NCBI GenBank assembly: GCA_038757905.1
Contig: JBCDGG010000023.1
Location: forward strand, 1-39,681
Source: HLUCCA09 sp038757905
GTDB taxonomy: Bacteria > Pseudomonadota > Alphaproteobacteria > Rhodobacterales > Rhodobacteraceae
Length of the DNA: 39,681 nucleotides
Direction: 5' to 3'
Below, in pieces: positions 32,196-39,681 of this stretch. Position numbers and translations under genes: made by a program. Under the pieces are notes generated by a model. It saw only the letters and a program-made list of their open reading frames with translations. It was not told where the DNA came from and did not search any database. Positions within the stretch are counted from its first letter, which is position 1. Each line of letters begins with the position of its first letter.

Positions 32196-33224
32196 TCAGA
32201 TATTCAGAACGACGCGGCCGTCGATCTGGCCCGCACGCATCTTGTCGAAGATGGCATTGATGTTGTCGAGCGAGTCCCACGAGAAGTGCGACGACACTTG
32301 CCCCTCCCCGGCAAACTCCAGCGCCTCTGTCAGATCGTTGCGCGTGCCGACGATCGAGCCCCGAACCGTGATCCGCTGGAGCACGATTTCGAAGATCGGC
32401 AGCGGAAAGCTGCCCGGCGGCAGACCGACGAGGGACATGAAGCCCCCCCGCTTCAGCATGCCGAGCGCCTGCGAAAACGCCGCTGTGCTGACCGCGGTCA
32501 CCAACACCCCGTCGACCTTGTGCCCCTGCTTGGTCAGTTCGTCGACGACATCCGTGGTACTGGCGTTGAGCGTGACATCGGCACCCATTTCCCGCGCAAG
32601 GCGGAGCTTGTCGTCCGAAATGTCCACGGCGACGACGTGATACCCCATTGCCTTGGCATATTGCACGGCCATGTGGCCCAGGCCACCGATCCCCGAAATG
32701 GCGACCCAATCGCCCGGCTTGGCCTCCAGTTCCTTCAGGCCCTTATACACGGTGACCCCCGCGCAGAGCACCGGTGCAGCCGGGCCGAATTCCAGCCCCG
32801 CGGGCAGACCCCCGACATAGGCGGCATCGGCGCGCACGAACTCCGCATATCCGCCGTCCACCGAGTAGCCCGTGTTCTGCTGGCTTTCGCACAGGGTTTC
32901 CCAGCCGCCCACGCAATGCTCGCAATGCCCGCACGCCGTGTGGAGCCACGGCGCGCCGACACGATCGCCTTCCTTCAGCCAGTCGACCCCCTCGCCGACG
33001 GCCGCCACCTCGCCGACCCCCTCATGCCCGGGAATGAAGGGCGGGCTCGGCTTGACGGGCCAATCCCCCTCCGCGGCATGCAGGTCGGTATGGCAGACGC
33101 CGGACGCGCGCACGCGGATCAGAACCTCGCCGCGGCCGACTTCGGGCACCGGCACCTCTCGAATATCGAGCGGTGACCCCAGCTCGGTCACAACTGCGGC
33201 TTTCATCGTGGACGGCAGGCTCAT
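32196..33224 (-). CDS. adhP: Zinc-dependent alcohol dehydrogenase, AdhP type
   Basis: 342-residue medium-chain dehydrogenase. Catalytic zinc ligands: Cys44 (G-V-C-H-T-D-L-H) and the His67-Glu68 pair. Structural zinc: Cys98, Cys101, Cys104 and Cys112 in C-G-H-C-E-H-C-V-G-G-W-E-T-L-C. The NAD-binding fold has S-G-I-G-G-L-G-H. It matches the ethanol-preferring propanol/alcohol dehydrogenase AdhP family. The ATG at 33224 is preceded by GAGGAGAG. It is divergent from ahcY with about 200 bases between; that gap holds an inverted repeat and an AT-rich stretch near adhP suited to a promoter. Confidence 0.93.
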   Translation of the reverse strand: MSLPSTMKAAVVTELGSPLDIREVPVPEVGRGEVLIRVRASGVCHTDLHAAEGDWPVKPSPPFIPGHEGVGEVAAVGEGVDWLKEGDRVGAPWLHTACGHCEHCVGGWETLCESQQNTGYSVDGGYAEFVRADAAYVGGLPAGLEFGPAAPVLCAGVTVYKGLKELEAKPGDWVAISGIGGLGHMAVQYAKAMGYHVVAVDISDDKLRLAREMGADVTLNASTTDVVDELTKQGHKVDGVLVTAVSTAAFSQALGMLKRGGFMSLVGLPPGSFPLPIFEIVLQRITVRGSIVGTRNDLTEALEFAGEGQVSSHFSWDSLDNINAIFDKMRAGQIDGRVVLNI

Positions 33225-33281
33225 GGGCCATCTCTCCTCTTAAGATGTATCCGAAATATTACATAAAGGACGTAAGTGAAG

Positions 33282-33298
33282 TTGACACAATGGGTCAA
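33282..33298. promoter_or_regulatory. Inverted repeat in the adhP-ahcY gap
   Basis: TTGAC-N7-GTCAA, a perfect 5-bp dyad about 58 bases upstream of adhP. The spacing is too long for an FNR/NnrR box (N4) but fits the loose LysR-type layout. Candidate operator of adhP. Confidence 0.3.
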
Positions 33299-33326
33299 AA
33301 GGGGCGCAGTGCCGGACTGCTATGAA

Positions 33327-33355
33327 CTGACGCAGGGCGCCGGCCTTGCAAACCT
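33327..33355 (+). promoter_or_regulatory. Probable ahcY promoter, resembles that of regA
   Basis: CTGACG (33327-33332), a 17-base spacer and AAACCT (33350-33355). Aligned without gaps over 34 bases with the regA promoter it matches at 23 positions, including TGACGCAGGG at the -35 side. Predicted leader to the ahcY start: about 65 bases. Confidence 0.5.
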
Positions 33356-33427
33356 TAAAGACGCCATCGTTGTCAGCCTTGAACCGCGGTGCTAAGTGCC
33401 CCTCGACCTAGATATGTGGAGCCTGCC

Positions 33428-34831
33428 GTGCCCAAGGATATGACCGACTTTATCGTCAAAGACATTGCCCTGGCCGAGTTCGGCCGGAAAGAACTCGACA
33501 TCGCGGAAACGGAAATGCCGGGCCTCATGGCCCTGCGCGAGGAGTACGGCGCAACCAAGCCGCTCTCCGGGGCGCGGATCGCCGGATCGCTCCATATGAC
33601 GATCCAGACCGCGGTTCTGATCGAGACGCTCGTCGCCCTGGGCGCCGATGTGCGCTGGGCTTCGTGCAACATTTTTTCGACGCAAGATCACGCGGCGGCC
33701 GCCATTGCCGAAACCGGGACGCCCGTATTCGCCGTGAAAGGCGAAACGCTGGAGGAGTATTGGGACTACGCCGACAGGATCTTCCAGTTCGAAGACGGGA
33801 CGGCCAACATGATCCTCGACGATGGCGGCGACGCCACGCTCTACATCCTGCTCGGCGCGCGCGTCGAGGAGGGCGAGGACGATCTGATCGCCGTGCCCAC
33901 GTCGGAGGAGGAAGAGGCGCTGTTCGCCCAGATCCGCAAGCGCATCGCGGCCAGCCCGGGCTGGTTCGTCAAACAGCGCGCCACGATCCGCGGCGTCAGT
34001 GAGGAGACGACGACCGGGGTTATGCGGCTCTACAAGATGATGGAGAAGGGCCACCTGCCGTTCCCGGCCTTCAACGTGAACGACAGCGTCACGAAGTCGA
34101 AGTTCGACAACAAGTACGGCTGCAAGGAATCGCTGGTCGACGGGATCCGCCGCGCGACCGATACGATGATGGCCGGCAAGATCGCCGTGGTCTGTGGATA
34201 TGGGGACGTCGGCAAAGGGTCCGCGGCCTCGCTCGCCGGGGCCGGCGCCCGGGTGATCGTGACGGAAGCCGATCCGATCTGTGCGTTGCAGGCCGCCATG
34301 GACGGCTTCCAGGTGACGACGCTTGAGGAGGCGCTGCCCGAGGCCGATATCTTCATCACCGCGACGGGCAACAAGGATGTGATCCGCCTGGAGCATATGC
34401 GCGACATGAAGGACATGGCGATTGTCGGCAACATCGGCCACTTCGATAACGAGATCCAGGTCGCGCAGCTCAAGAACCACAAGTGGACGAACATCAAGGA
34501 TCAGGTGGACATGATCGAGATGCCTTCGGGCAACCGGATCATCCTTCTGTCCGAGGGGCGCCTGCTCAATCTGGGCAACGCGACGGGGCACCCGTCCTTC
34601 GTGATGTCGGCCTCGTTCACCAATCAGGTGCTGGCCCAGATCGAGCTGTGGACGAAGGGCGATCATTACGACAATGCCGTGCACGTGTTGCCCAAGCACC
34701 TCGACGAGAAGGTCGCGCGGCTCCATCTCGGCCGCATCGGCGTGAAGCTGACGGAGCTGAAGCCGGATCAGGCGGAGTATATCGGCGTCACGCCCGAGGG
34801 CCCGTTCAAGCCCGAGCATTACCGGTACTAA
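33428..34831 (+). CDS. ahcY: S-adenosylhomocysteine hydrolase (adenosylhomocysteinase)
   Basis: Splits S-adenosylhomocysteine into adenosine and homocysteine, relieving product inhibition of methyltransferases. The 467-residue protein shows G-S-L-H-M-T-I-Q-T-A, the substrate-binding R-W-A-S-C-N-I-F-S-T-Q-D-H-A-A-A-A, N-D-S-V-T-K-S-K-F-D-N-K-Y-G-C, the NAD-binding C-G-Y-G-D-V-G-K-G, and the C-terminal K-P-E-H-Y-R-Y. I prefer a GTG start at 33428 (GGAG 6 bases upstream); an ATG at 33440 (M-T-D-F-I-V-K-D) also fits the family and has a poorer spacing. In Rhodobacter ahcY lies in the regA neighbourhood, as here. A strong hairpin follows. Confidence 0.97.
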   Translation: MPKDMTDFIVKDIALAEFGRKELDIAETEMPGLMALREEYGATKPLSGARIAGSLHMTIQTAVLIETLVALGADVRWASCNIFSTQDHAAAAIAETGTPVFAVKGETLEEYWDYADRIFQFEDGTANMILDDGGDATLYILLGARVEEGEDDLIAVPTSEEEEALFAQIRKRIAASPGWFVKQRATIRGVSEETTTGVMRLYKMMEKGHLPFPAFNVNDSVTKSKFDNKYGCKESLVDGIRRATDTMMAGKIAVVCGYGDVGKGSAASLAGAGARVIVTEADPICALQAAMDGFQVTTLEEALPEADIFITATGNKDVIRLEHMRDMKDMAIVGNIGHFDNEIQVAQLKNHKWTNIKDQVDMIEMPSGNRIILLSEGRLLNLGNATGHPSFVMSASFTNQVLAQIELWTKGDHYDNAVHVLPKHLDEKVARLHLGRIGVKLTELKPDQAEYIGVTPEGPFKPEHYRY

Positions 34832-34836
34832 GGCAA

Positions 34837-34885
34837 GCGGCCGGTCCTGGGAATGCGGCGGCGCCCGTTTTCCCGGACCGGCCGC
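34837..34885 (+). terminator. Strong hairpin after ahcY
   Basis: An 11-bp perfect stem, GCGGCCGGTCC (34837-34847) with GGACCGGCCGC (34875-34885), extended inward by GGGAA/TTCCC after a one-base bulge. It begins five bases past the ahcY stop. No U-tract follows, so it may be a Rho-assisted or RNA-stabilising hairpin rather than a classic terminator. Confidence 0.6.
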
Positions 34886-34904
34886 ACCTTCGGCATGATC
34901 TCCC

Positions 34905-34933
34905 TTGCGTCCGCGCCACTTCGGACTTATGCG
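34905..34933 (+). promoter_or_regulatory. Possible tRNA-Thr promoter
   Basis: TTGCGT (34905-34910), 17 bases, TATGCG (34928-34933), ending 11 bases before the tRNA. Both hexamers deviate from consensus; placed mainly by position. Confidence 0.35.
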
Positions 34934-34944
34934 CAACGCAATGT

Positions 34945-35020
34945 GCCGGCCTAGCTCAGCTGGTAGAGCGTCTGATTTGTAATCAGGGGGTCGGGGGTTC
35001 GAGTCCCTCGGCCGGCACCA
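34945..35020 (+). tRNA. tRNA-Thr (anticodon TGT)
   Basis: 76 bases with encoded CCA. Acceptor GCCGGCC pairs with GGCCGGC. The D arm is GCTC-AGCTGGTA-GAGC. The anticodon arm is TCTGA-TTTGTAA-TCAGG with anticodon TGT, reading ACA. The T arm is GGGGG-TTCGAGT-CCCTC with one G-T pair, and the discriminator base is A. No integrase or att-like repeat is seen next to it. In the cell, U34 tRNAs and t6A37 modification link it to the MnmEG and TsaE functions encoded in this same window. Confidence 0.98.
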
Positions 35021-35366
35021 GGTCACCCTAGAAAATCCATCGTTCTCAAGACGCTGCGTCAAGTGCGAGGGGTCTCCCCCTGCCTGTGGTCGGAGGATCG
35101 GGTCTTGAAGGTCAGGATGCGGTTTCCGCCGACTGATGCAGGATGTCCGCGCGGCCGCTGCCGTCCGATCTCACGGCGCGGATGTGGTGGGGCGGCGGGG
35201 CGAGGTTCGCCCAGCGGCAAGACTCTGCGCAAGACGGACGCACGCTGCCCCATCTTCTGCCAACACCTGTCGCCGGGTGTTCCCGCCTTGAACTTGGCGC
35301 ACGGGCTGCTGGCGCAGGGCGCCAGCCGGTGGCACGGTCGGCGGGATGCGCAGCGATGAGGACACC
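35021..35366. other. Gene-free stretch between tRNA-Thr and the amidohydrolase gene
   Basis: I see no supported gene. It contains a weak GC hairpin shortly after the tRNA (AGGGG/CCCCT, 35068-35081), which might end the tRNA transcript. A second hairpin lies close to the next gene (CTGGCGC-AGG-GCGCCAG, 35309-35325), about 40 bases before its start. Base composition is like the coding regions, so remnants of a decayed gene cannot be excluded. Confidence 0.5.
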
Positions 35367-36890
35367 GTGATCAATCAGAGGGACGAGGCCGAGACGGTCT
35401 TGCGCAACTGTGTGTATCTGGCGGATGCCGCGCAGGACGAGCCTGTCGGCCCAATCGATATTCTGATGGCGAACGGCGTAATTCAGCGCATCGGCGTTGC
35501 GTTGCAGGCCGGTGATGCGGCGGAGGTCGACGCCGCCGGAATGCTGGCGATCCCGGGGCTCATCAACGCCCATCTGCATTCGCCGGCTGCGTTTCTCAAG
35601 GGTGCGCTCGTCGATGCGCCGCTAGAAATCTTCATGTTGCGGGAAACCCCGCCGACCCTCGGGGGTGCCGAGAGCCCGGCCCTTTGCCGCGCGCGGGCGC
35701 TGCTGTCGGCGATGGAGATGCTCAAGCGCGGGATCACGGCCGTGCATGACGATGCGTTCTTCAACCCCGGCCCGTCGATGGCGGCCATTGACGCCATCAT
35801 GGGTGCCTATCGCGACATCGGGATCCGCGCCACCGTCGCGCTCGATCAGCCGGAGGTGGCCGAGGTCGAGAAGTACCCGTTTCTGGCGGACCTCCTGCCG
35901 CCAGACCTGCTGCGCCCGCTGTCGGAACCGCCCCGGATGCGCGGCCCGGAGCTGCTGGACCTCTACAAGGCGTTTCTCGCGCGCTGGCACGGCGCGGCGG
36001 GGGACAGGCTGCGCTGTGCGGTGTCCTGTTCGGCGCCGCAACGGGTGACGCCGGACTACCTCGGCGCTTTGACAGAACTTTCACGCGATTACGACCTGCC
36101 GTTCAATGTGCACGTTCTGGAAACGCGCCTGCAAAGGGTGCTCGGGCAGGAGAAATACGGCAAGTCGCTCGTCCGGTACCTGGATGATCTGGGATGTCTG
36201 GACGCGCGCAAGCAGGTCATCCATGCGGTCTGGATCGACAGGGGTGACATCGAACACTTGGCCGCTGCTGGCGCGATCGTCGCCCACAACCCCATTTCCA
36301 ACCTGAAGCTCGGTTCGGGCGTCATGCCGTTCCGGGCGCTTCGCGCGGCCGGTGTGCCGCTCTGTCTCGGCACGGACGAGGCGGCGTGCGATGACACCGC
36401 GAACCTTTGGGGCGTGATGAAGACCGGAGCGCTCGTCCAGAAGATCGCCGACCCCGAATGGACGCGATGGCCAAGCGCCGAAGAGATGCTGGATTGCGCC
36501 TGGGCCGGAGGCGCGCGATCGCTGCGCCGAGACGATATCGGGCGGATAGCCCCGGGCGCCCGGGCCGATATCGCGCTTCTGGACTTGCGTGCGCTGTCGT
36601 TCCTGCCGCTCAACGACATTCGCCGCCAGCTTGTCTTCTGCGAAGACGGCAGCGCGGTGCGCCACGTGTTCGTCGATGGAGAGATGGTCGTGCGCGATGG
36701 GTCGCTGACGCGGATCGACGAGGACGCGCTGCGCGACGAGATCGCGGCGGCCTATGCCGAGTTCGCGCCACGGCTCAAGGAGATCGAGGCACATGCCACC
36801 CGGCTCGAACCCTACTACCGGGCCATGTACGCCAAGAGCCTGGACCGGGATGTCGGCATGTCGCGCTGGATCGGCCGGTTTCCCGGGTGA
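35367..36890 (+). CDS. Amidohydrolase superfamily metal-dependent deaminase/hydrolase
   Basis: 507 residues from GTG 35367 (GAGG 5 bases upstream); an ATG at 35346 would add 7 residues. Metal-ligand pattern: His69/His71 (N-A-H-L-H), His249 and Glu252 (N-V-H-V-L-E-T), His286, and Asp337 (L-G-T-D-E-A-A). This is the mononuclear subtype that includes SAH/methylthioadenosine, guanine and triazine deaminases. The segment H-N-P-I-S-N-L-K-L-G-S-G is typical of that group. Substrate not identifiable. It faces a transporter/deacetylase operon tail to tail (4-base gap), which suggests uptake and breakdown of a nitrogenous compound, an inference only. Confidence 0.82.
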   Translation: MINQRDEAETVLRNCVYLADAAQDEPVGPIDILMANGVIQRIGVALQAGDAAEVDAAGMLAIPGLINAHLHSPAAFLKGALVDAPLEIFMLRETPPTLGGAESPALCRARALLSAMEMLKRGITAVHDDAFFNPGPSMAAIDAIMGAYRDIGIRATVALDQPEVAEVEKYPFLADLLPPDLLRPLSEPPRMRGPELLDLYKAFLARWHGAAGDRLRCAVSCSAPQRVTPDYLGALTELSRDYDLPFNVHVLETRLQRVLGQEKYGKSLVRYLDDLGCLDARKQVIHAVWIDRGDIEHLAAAGAIVAHNPISNLKLGSGVMPFRALRAAGVPLCLGTDEAACDDTANLWGVMKTGALVQKIADPEWTRWPSAEEMLDCAWAGGARSLRRDDIGRIAPGARADIALLDLRALSFLPLNDIRRQLVFCEDGSAVRHVFVDGEMVVRDGSLTRIDEDALRDEIAAAYAEFAPRLKEIEAHATRLEPYYRAMYAKSLDRDVGMSRWIGRFPG

Positions 36891-36894
36891 GCGC

Positions 36895-37761
36895 TCAGGC
36901 GCGGGCGGCGATCTCGGCAATCTCTCCGGCGGTCGTCAGCCAGACCTCGTGCCTCAATTCGGCAAGGCGCGAGAGAACGGCGCGGAAATCGTGCAGGCGA
37001 TGGGCCTGTGCGATGATGTGCGGGTGCAGGGCGATGGCGCAGACGAGGGGCCCGGCCTCGGCCTGGCGCTGCATCTCGTCGATCTGTTTGAGGCATAGAT
37101 CGCAGAACTCCCCGCCGCCCATCCGGCGTACGGCGATGGCGTTGGCATCGTTCGCTTCCTGCGGGTACGGCACCGCCTGGAGGGGGCCCGCGCGCGTGGC
37201 GAGCGAGAGGGGCCGATCGTCCGCGCCCCAATCGAGTGTATAGAGATAGCCCGCCTCGGCCAGCAGATCGGGCGTGTGCGGGGTTTCGGCGATCCATGGG
37301 CTGAGCCAGCCCTTGGGCGGCCGACCCTCGTGCGCGGTGATCTCTGCCGTGGCTTGGGCGATAAGGGCACGATCCTCGGCCTCGCTCAGGCCAGCCTGGC
37401 TTTCGCCATTGGTGCGCCCATGGGCGGCGATCTCGGCGCCGCTAGCGCGCCATGCCTCCACCAGTCCCGGCGCGGCCTCGTAGAGATGCGCGTTGACGAG
37501 GGCCGTCGCCGGAACGCCCGCCTCGCCCATCGCGTCCAGCAGCCGCCACGCGCCGACGCGGTTGCCCCAGTCGAGCCAGCCGTGATTGATAAGGTCCGGC
37601 CTGGCCGGGTTGGGCACCAGTTCATCGAGATGGGCGGCAGCGGGCGCATAAGTCTCGAGATTGACCGCGACATAGACGGCGAGGCCCCCGCCCCTTGGCC
37701 AGCGATAGGGCACCGGCGCGGTGATCGGGCGGTAGGGGTAGCGCCCAGCCGCCGCGCTCAT
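36895..37761 (-). CDS. Polysaccharide deacetylase family protein, PuuE/allantoinase-like
   Basis: 288 residues with the NodB-type fold as seen in PuuE allantoinases and peptidoglycan deacetylase relatives. Features: early N-L-E-T-Y-A-P, G-A-W-R-L-L-D-A-M-G-E-A-G-V-P-A-T, E-I-A-A-H-G-R-T-N, G-W-L-S-P-W-I-A-E-T-P-H-T-P, and late L-H-P-H-I-I-A-Q-A-H-R-L. In this subgroup enzymes act on cyclic amides or ureides rather than sugars. No signal peptide, so cytoplasmic. The ATG at 37761 overlaps the permease stop (ATGA), which ties the enzyme to the transporter and suggests it acts on the imported compound. Confidence 0.83.
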   Translation of the reverse strand: MSAAAGRYPYRPITAPVPYRWPRGGGLAVYVAVNLETYAPAAAHLDELVPNPARPDLINHGWLDWGNRVGAWRLLDAMGEAGVPATALVNAHLYEAAPGLVEAWRASGAEIAAHGRTNGESQAGLSEAEDRALIAQATAEITAHEGRPPKGWLSPWIAETPHTPDLLAEAGYLYTLDWGADDRPLSLATRAGPLQAVPYPQEANDANAIAVRRMGGGEFCDLCLKQIDEMQRQAEAGPLVCAIALHPHIIAQAHRLHDFRAVLSRLAELRHEVWLTTAGEIAEIAARA

Positions 37762-38573
37762 TCGTTGACGTTGTCGAGGCCGATGCTCATCGACACCGCC
37801 ACCAACGCCGCGATGGCGAGTACGATCTGCACGCCGGAGACCGCCGCCACCAGCGGCGAACTGGTGTACTGGACGAGGGCCAGAAGCTCCACCGGCAGCG
37901 GCCTGTCGCGGAACCCATGGGTGAAGATCGCCACCGACAGGTTGTCGAACCCTTCGACGAAGGTGAACACGGCTCCGGCCAGGATGGCGGGCATCAGAAG
38001 CGGGAAGGTCACGGTGCGCAGGCTCTGGAACGGCGTGGCCCGCAGGTTCGCCGCGGCCTCTTCCAGTGCGATGTCGAGGCGCATCAGGCGGCTCTGCACC
38101 GTGCGAACCATGACCGCCAGAATGAAGACGGTGATCGAGATGGACTGCAGCCAGATCGAGGGCGATACGCCAATGAGCGCTCCGGCAAAGAGCACCGCGA
38201 CCCCCAGAACGATGCCGGGCACCATGTGCGGCACGAGCACGAAGACGGAGAGCGCCGTCGTGCCTCGGAAGCGGCCGCGCGCGCAGGCCAGCGCCGTGGG
38301 CACCCCGAGCACGATGCAAAGAAGCGTAACCGTCAGCCCGACCTGCAGCGAGTTGAGCATCGCCTCGACCAGTTCGCCCTGCTGAAACACCTCGGCGTAC
38401 CAGCGCAGGGTGAACCCCTCGGGCGGAAAGCCGACGAAGGCGCGCGTGTCGAAGGAGATCATCACAACGATGATCGACGGCGCGATCAGCAGCACGAGCG
38501 AGAAAACCGCCACGGCAAGGATCAGGCCGATCCCAAGGGCGTCGCCCAGCGAGGTTTTGCGCAGAAGCCTCAT
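37758..38573 (-). CDS. ABC transporter permease, PotC-like
   Basis: 271 residues with six predicted membrane helices and the permease EAA motif L-E-E-A-A-A-N-L-R-A-T-P-F-Q-S-L-R-T. It belongs to the spermidine/putrescine-type (PotC) inner-membrane family, which also carries other small organic cations and amino-acid-like compounds. The ATG at 38573 overlaps the upstream permease stop (ATGA); a longer frame to 38687 lies inside that gene. Confidence 0.9.
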   Translation of the reverse strand: MRLLRKTSLGDALGIGLILAVAVFSLVLLIAPSIIVVMISFDTRAFVGFPPEGFTLRWYAEVFQQGELVEAMLNSLQVGLTVTLLCIVLGVPTALACARGRFRGTTALSVFVLVPHMVPGIVLGVAVLFAGALIGVSPSIWLQSISITVFILAVMVRTVQSRLMRLDIALEEAAANLRATPFQSLRTVTFPLLMPAILAGAVFTFVEGFDNLSVAIFTHGFRDRPLPVELLALVQYTSSPLVAAVSGVQIVLAIAALVAVSMSIGLDNVNE

Positions 38574-39502
38574 CCGTCGTGCCCCCGTGTCCAGCGGGTG
38601 AAATGGTTGGTGATCAGCGCGATGGTCACCAGAACGATCAGACAGGTCACCATCAGGATGAGCGAACTGACGGAGCCCTTGCTCCATTCGAGCGAAAACA
38701 CGACCTGTTCGTAGATCATCGTCGCGGCGTTGAGGTAGTTCCCCCCACCCAGAAGCTGCGGCACGACGAAGGTGGTGTAGCTGAGCGTGAAGACGAGCGC
38801 CGCCCCGGTGCCGATGCCGGGCACGCTGAGCGGCAGGATCACCGTGCGCAGCGTGCCGAGGCGCGAGGCGCCCAGGTTCTCGGACGCTTCCACGAGGCTC
38901 CTGTCATGGCGGCTCATGACGGCGATGAGGGGCAGGATCATCACCGGCAGGTGGATCTGCACCATCCCGATCAGTACCGCCCAATGGGTGTTCATGATCC
39001 TGAGCGGCTGATCGATCAGGCCGATGTTCATCAGTGTGGAATTCACGACCCCGCGGCCGCCGAGGATCACGAGCCACGCATAGGTGCGGACGATACCGCT
39101 CGTCAGCAGCGGCGCGATGGTGAGCACGAGGATCAGCCGCTTCGTCCATTTCCCGCCGATCAGGAACAGGTATGCGACGGGATAGCCGAACAGAAGGCAG
39201 AACACCGTTGTCGTCAGGGCCAGGTTCAGCGAGCGCTGGAACGTCGTCCAGTAGAGCGGATCGGTCAGCGCATTCGTCAGATGGGCGAACGACAGGGTCT
39301 GCGACAGGATCTCGCCCCGGGACACGACGATATCGGAAAAGCCGAGCGACAGCAGGATCACGAAGGGGATGACCGCGACGACCATCAGAACGAGGATGGC
39401 GGGCACGGCGGGCCAGATGCCCCGGCCCGACAACAGCGCGTCAATCGCACGCTCGCTAAGTCCCCGCGTGGCGATCTGTGGGGGAAGCGCGGCGTCGCTC
39501 AT
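38570..39502 (-). CDS. ABC transporter permease, PotB-like
   Basis: 310 residues, six predicted membrane helices after a 35-residue cytoplasmic lead, and the EAA motif E-A-S-E-N-L-G-A-S-R-L-G-T-L-R-T. It matches the PotB half of spermidine/putrescine-type importers and would pair with the PotC-like protein. The ATG at 39502 overlaps the ATPase gene stop (ATGA). The periplasmic binding protein is not in the window and may lie upstream, past the right edge. Confidence 0.9.
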   Translation of the reverse strand: MSDAALPPQIATRGLSERAIDALLSGRGIWPAVPAILVLMVVAVIPFVILLSLGFSDIVVSRGEILSQTLSFAHLTNALTDPLYWTTFQRSLNLALTTTVFCLLFGYPVAYLFLIGGKWTKRLILVLTIAPLLTSGIVRTYAWLVILGGRGVVNSTLMNIGLIDQPLRIMNTHWAVLIGMVQIHLPVMILPLIAVMSRHDRSLVEASENLGASRLGTLRTVILPLSVPGIGTGAALVFTLSYTTFVVPQLLGGGNYLNAATMIYEQVVFSLEWSKGSVSSLILMVTCLIVLVTIALITNHFTRWTRGHDG

Positions 39503-39681
39503 CGGGGCGGATAGACGGCGCAATAGCCGGGGTCGACCACGGCGATGCTCACCGCCGCGCCATCCTCGATGGGGCGGGCCTGATCCTGCCGCATCGCGGC
39601 GATCTGCAGAACCGCCCCGTCCTCCGTTTCGACATGGTACTCGATGAGCGGCCCGACCATGCGCGAGAACGAAACGCGGCC
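39499..39681 (-). CDS. ABC transporter ATPase, PotA-like, C-terminal fragment
   Basis: Only the last 60 codons are present; the gene runs off the right edge. The translated end (V-S-F-S-R-M-V-G-P-L-I-E-Y-H-V-E-T, then V-S-I-A-V-V-D-P-G-Y-C-A-V-Y) fits the TOBE-type C-terminal regulatory domain of PotA/MalK-class ATPases. The stop TGA (39499-39501) overlaps the start of the permease gene. Identity rests on this and on operon position. Confidence 0.78.
   Translation of the reverse strand, partial: GRVSFSRMVGPLIEYHVETEDGAVLQIAAMRQDQARPIEDGAAVSIAVVDPGYCAVYPPR

Noticed and set aside
33356..33427. SAH or SAM riboswitch in the ahcY leader
   Set aside because: ahcY is a common riboswitch target, but the predicted leader is only about 65 bases and I could not fit the conserved SAH riboswitch core or a SAM-II pseudoknot.
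34945..35020. tRNA-Thr as an integration site for a genomic island
   Set aside because: No integrase, no repeated tRNA 3' end and no mobile genes are seen in the sequence to the right.
35112..35579. Minus-strand frame covering the tRNA-amidohydrolase gap
   Set aside because: It overlaps the start of the amidohydrolase gene antisense, has no family resemblance and looks like a compositional shadow.
1..39681. CRISPR array, toxin-antitoxin pair, prophage or insertion sequence
   Set aside because: No regularly spaced repeats, no transposase or integrase motifs and no small paired toxin-antitoxin genes were seen on either strand.

Overview
The window is about 40 kb of GC-rich chromosomal DNA that reads as an alphaproteobacterium of the order Rhodobacterales (Rhodobacter/roseobacter type). 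The case rests on close protein resemblance (RegB/SenC/RegA, AhcY, HemJ, HslV with a short propeptide, AddAB, DivL-like) and on gene order. It is core chromosome with no phage, IS or CRISPR signal. I see one tRNA gene and about 33 protein genes; parA at the left edge and the ABC-transporter ATPase at the right edge are cut.

Left arm, 1-5,778, all on the minus strand: hemJ, rho, mnmE, mnmG, rsmG and parA, mostly overlapping. Two perfect 16-bp ParB sites (parS, TGTTTCACGTGAAACA) lie inside this block, one in rsmG and one on the translation start of mnmG. An AT-rich, gene-free stretch at 5,779-6,154 carries a perfect DnaA box, an 8/9 box and several weaker ones. Genes run away from it on both sides (hemJ-rho leftward; maf-aroE-coaE-dnaQ rightward). 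I read it as the chromosomal origin, oriC.

Right of the origin come maf-aroE-coaE-dnaQ (+), then secB and fxsA (-), then a Tim44-domain protein, an MltA-type transglycosylase and an Smr protein (+), then an MFS transporter (-). Next is hslV, a membrane protein and hslU (-), joined by 4-base overlaps. The block divL-tsaE/amgK-murU-addB-addA-trxA (-) follows and ends in a strong intrinsic terminator. It combines a CtrA-pathway PAS protein, a tRNA-modification ATPase fused to a peptidoglycan-recycling kinase, the matching nucleotidyltransferase, and the double-strand-break repair helicase-nuclease. A perfect CtrA box (TTAA-N7-TTAA) sits just upstream of divL.

At 27.9-31.0 kb is the redox regulon: regB (-) diverging from senC and regA (+), with a small lipoprotein gene overlapping the regA stop. 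After a GNAT acetyltransferase, an HD phosphohydrolase and a zinc alcohol dehydrogenase (all -) comes ahcY (+), whose promoter resembles that of regA, and tRNA-Thr(TGT). The right end holds an accessory-looking catabolic/transport group: an amidohydrolase (+) facing a minus-strand operon of PotA/PotB/PotC-like ABC transporter genes and a PuuE-type deacetylase.

I did not find a wholly new multi-gene system. The points most worth a second look are oriC, the parS sites (especially the one on the mnmG start), the CtrA box at a kinase-less DivL, the membrane protein embedded between hslV and hslU, the MltA protein without an export signal, and the promoter element shared by regA and ahcY.
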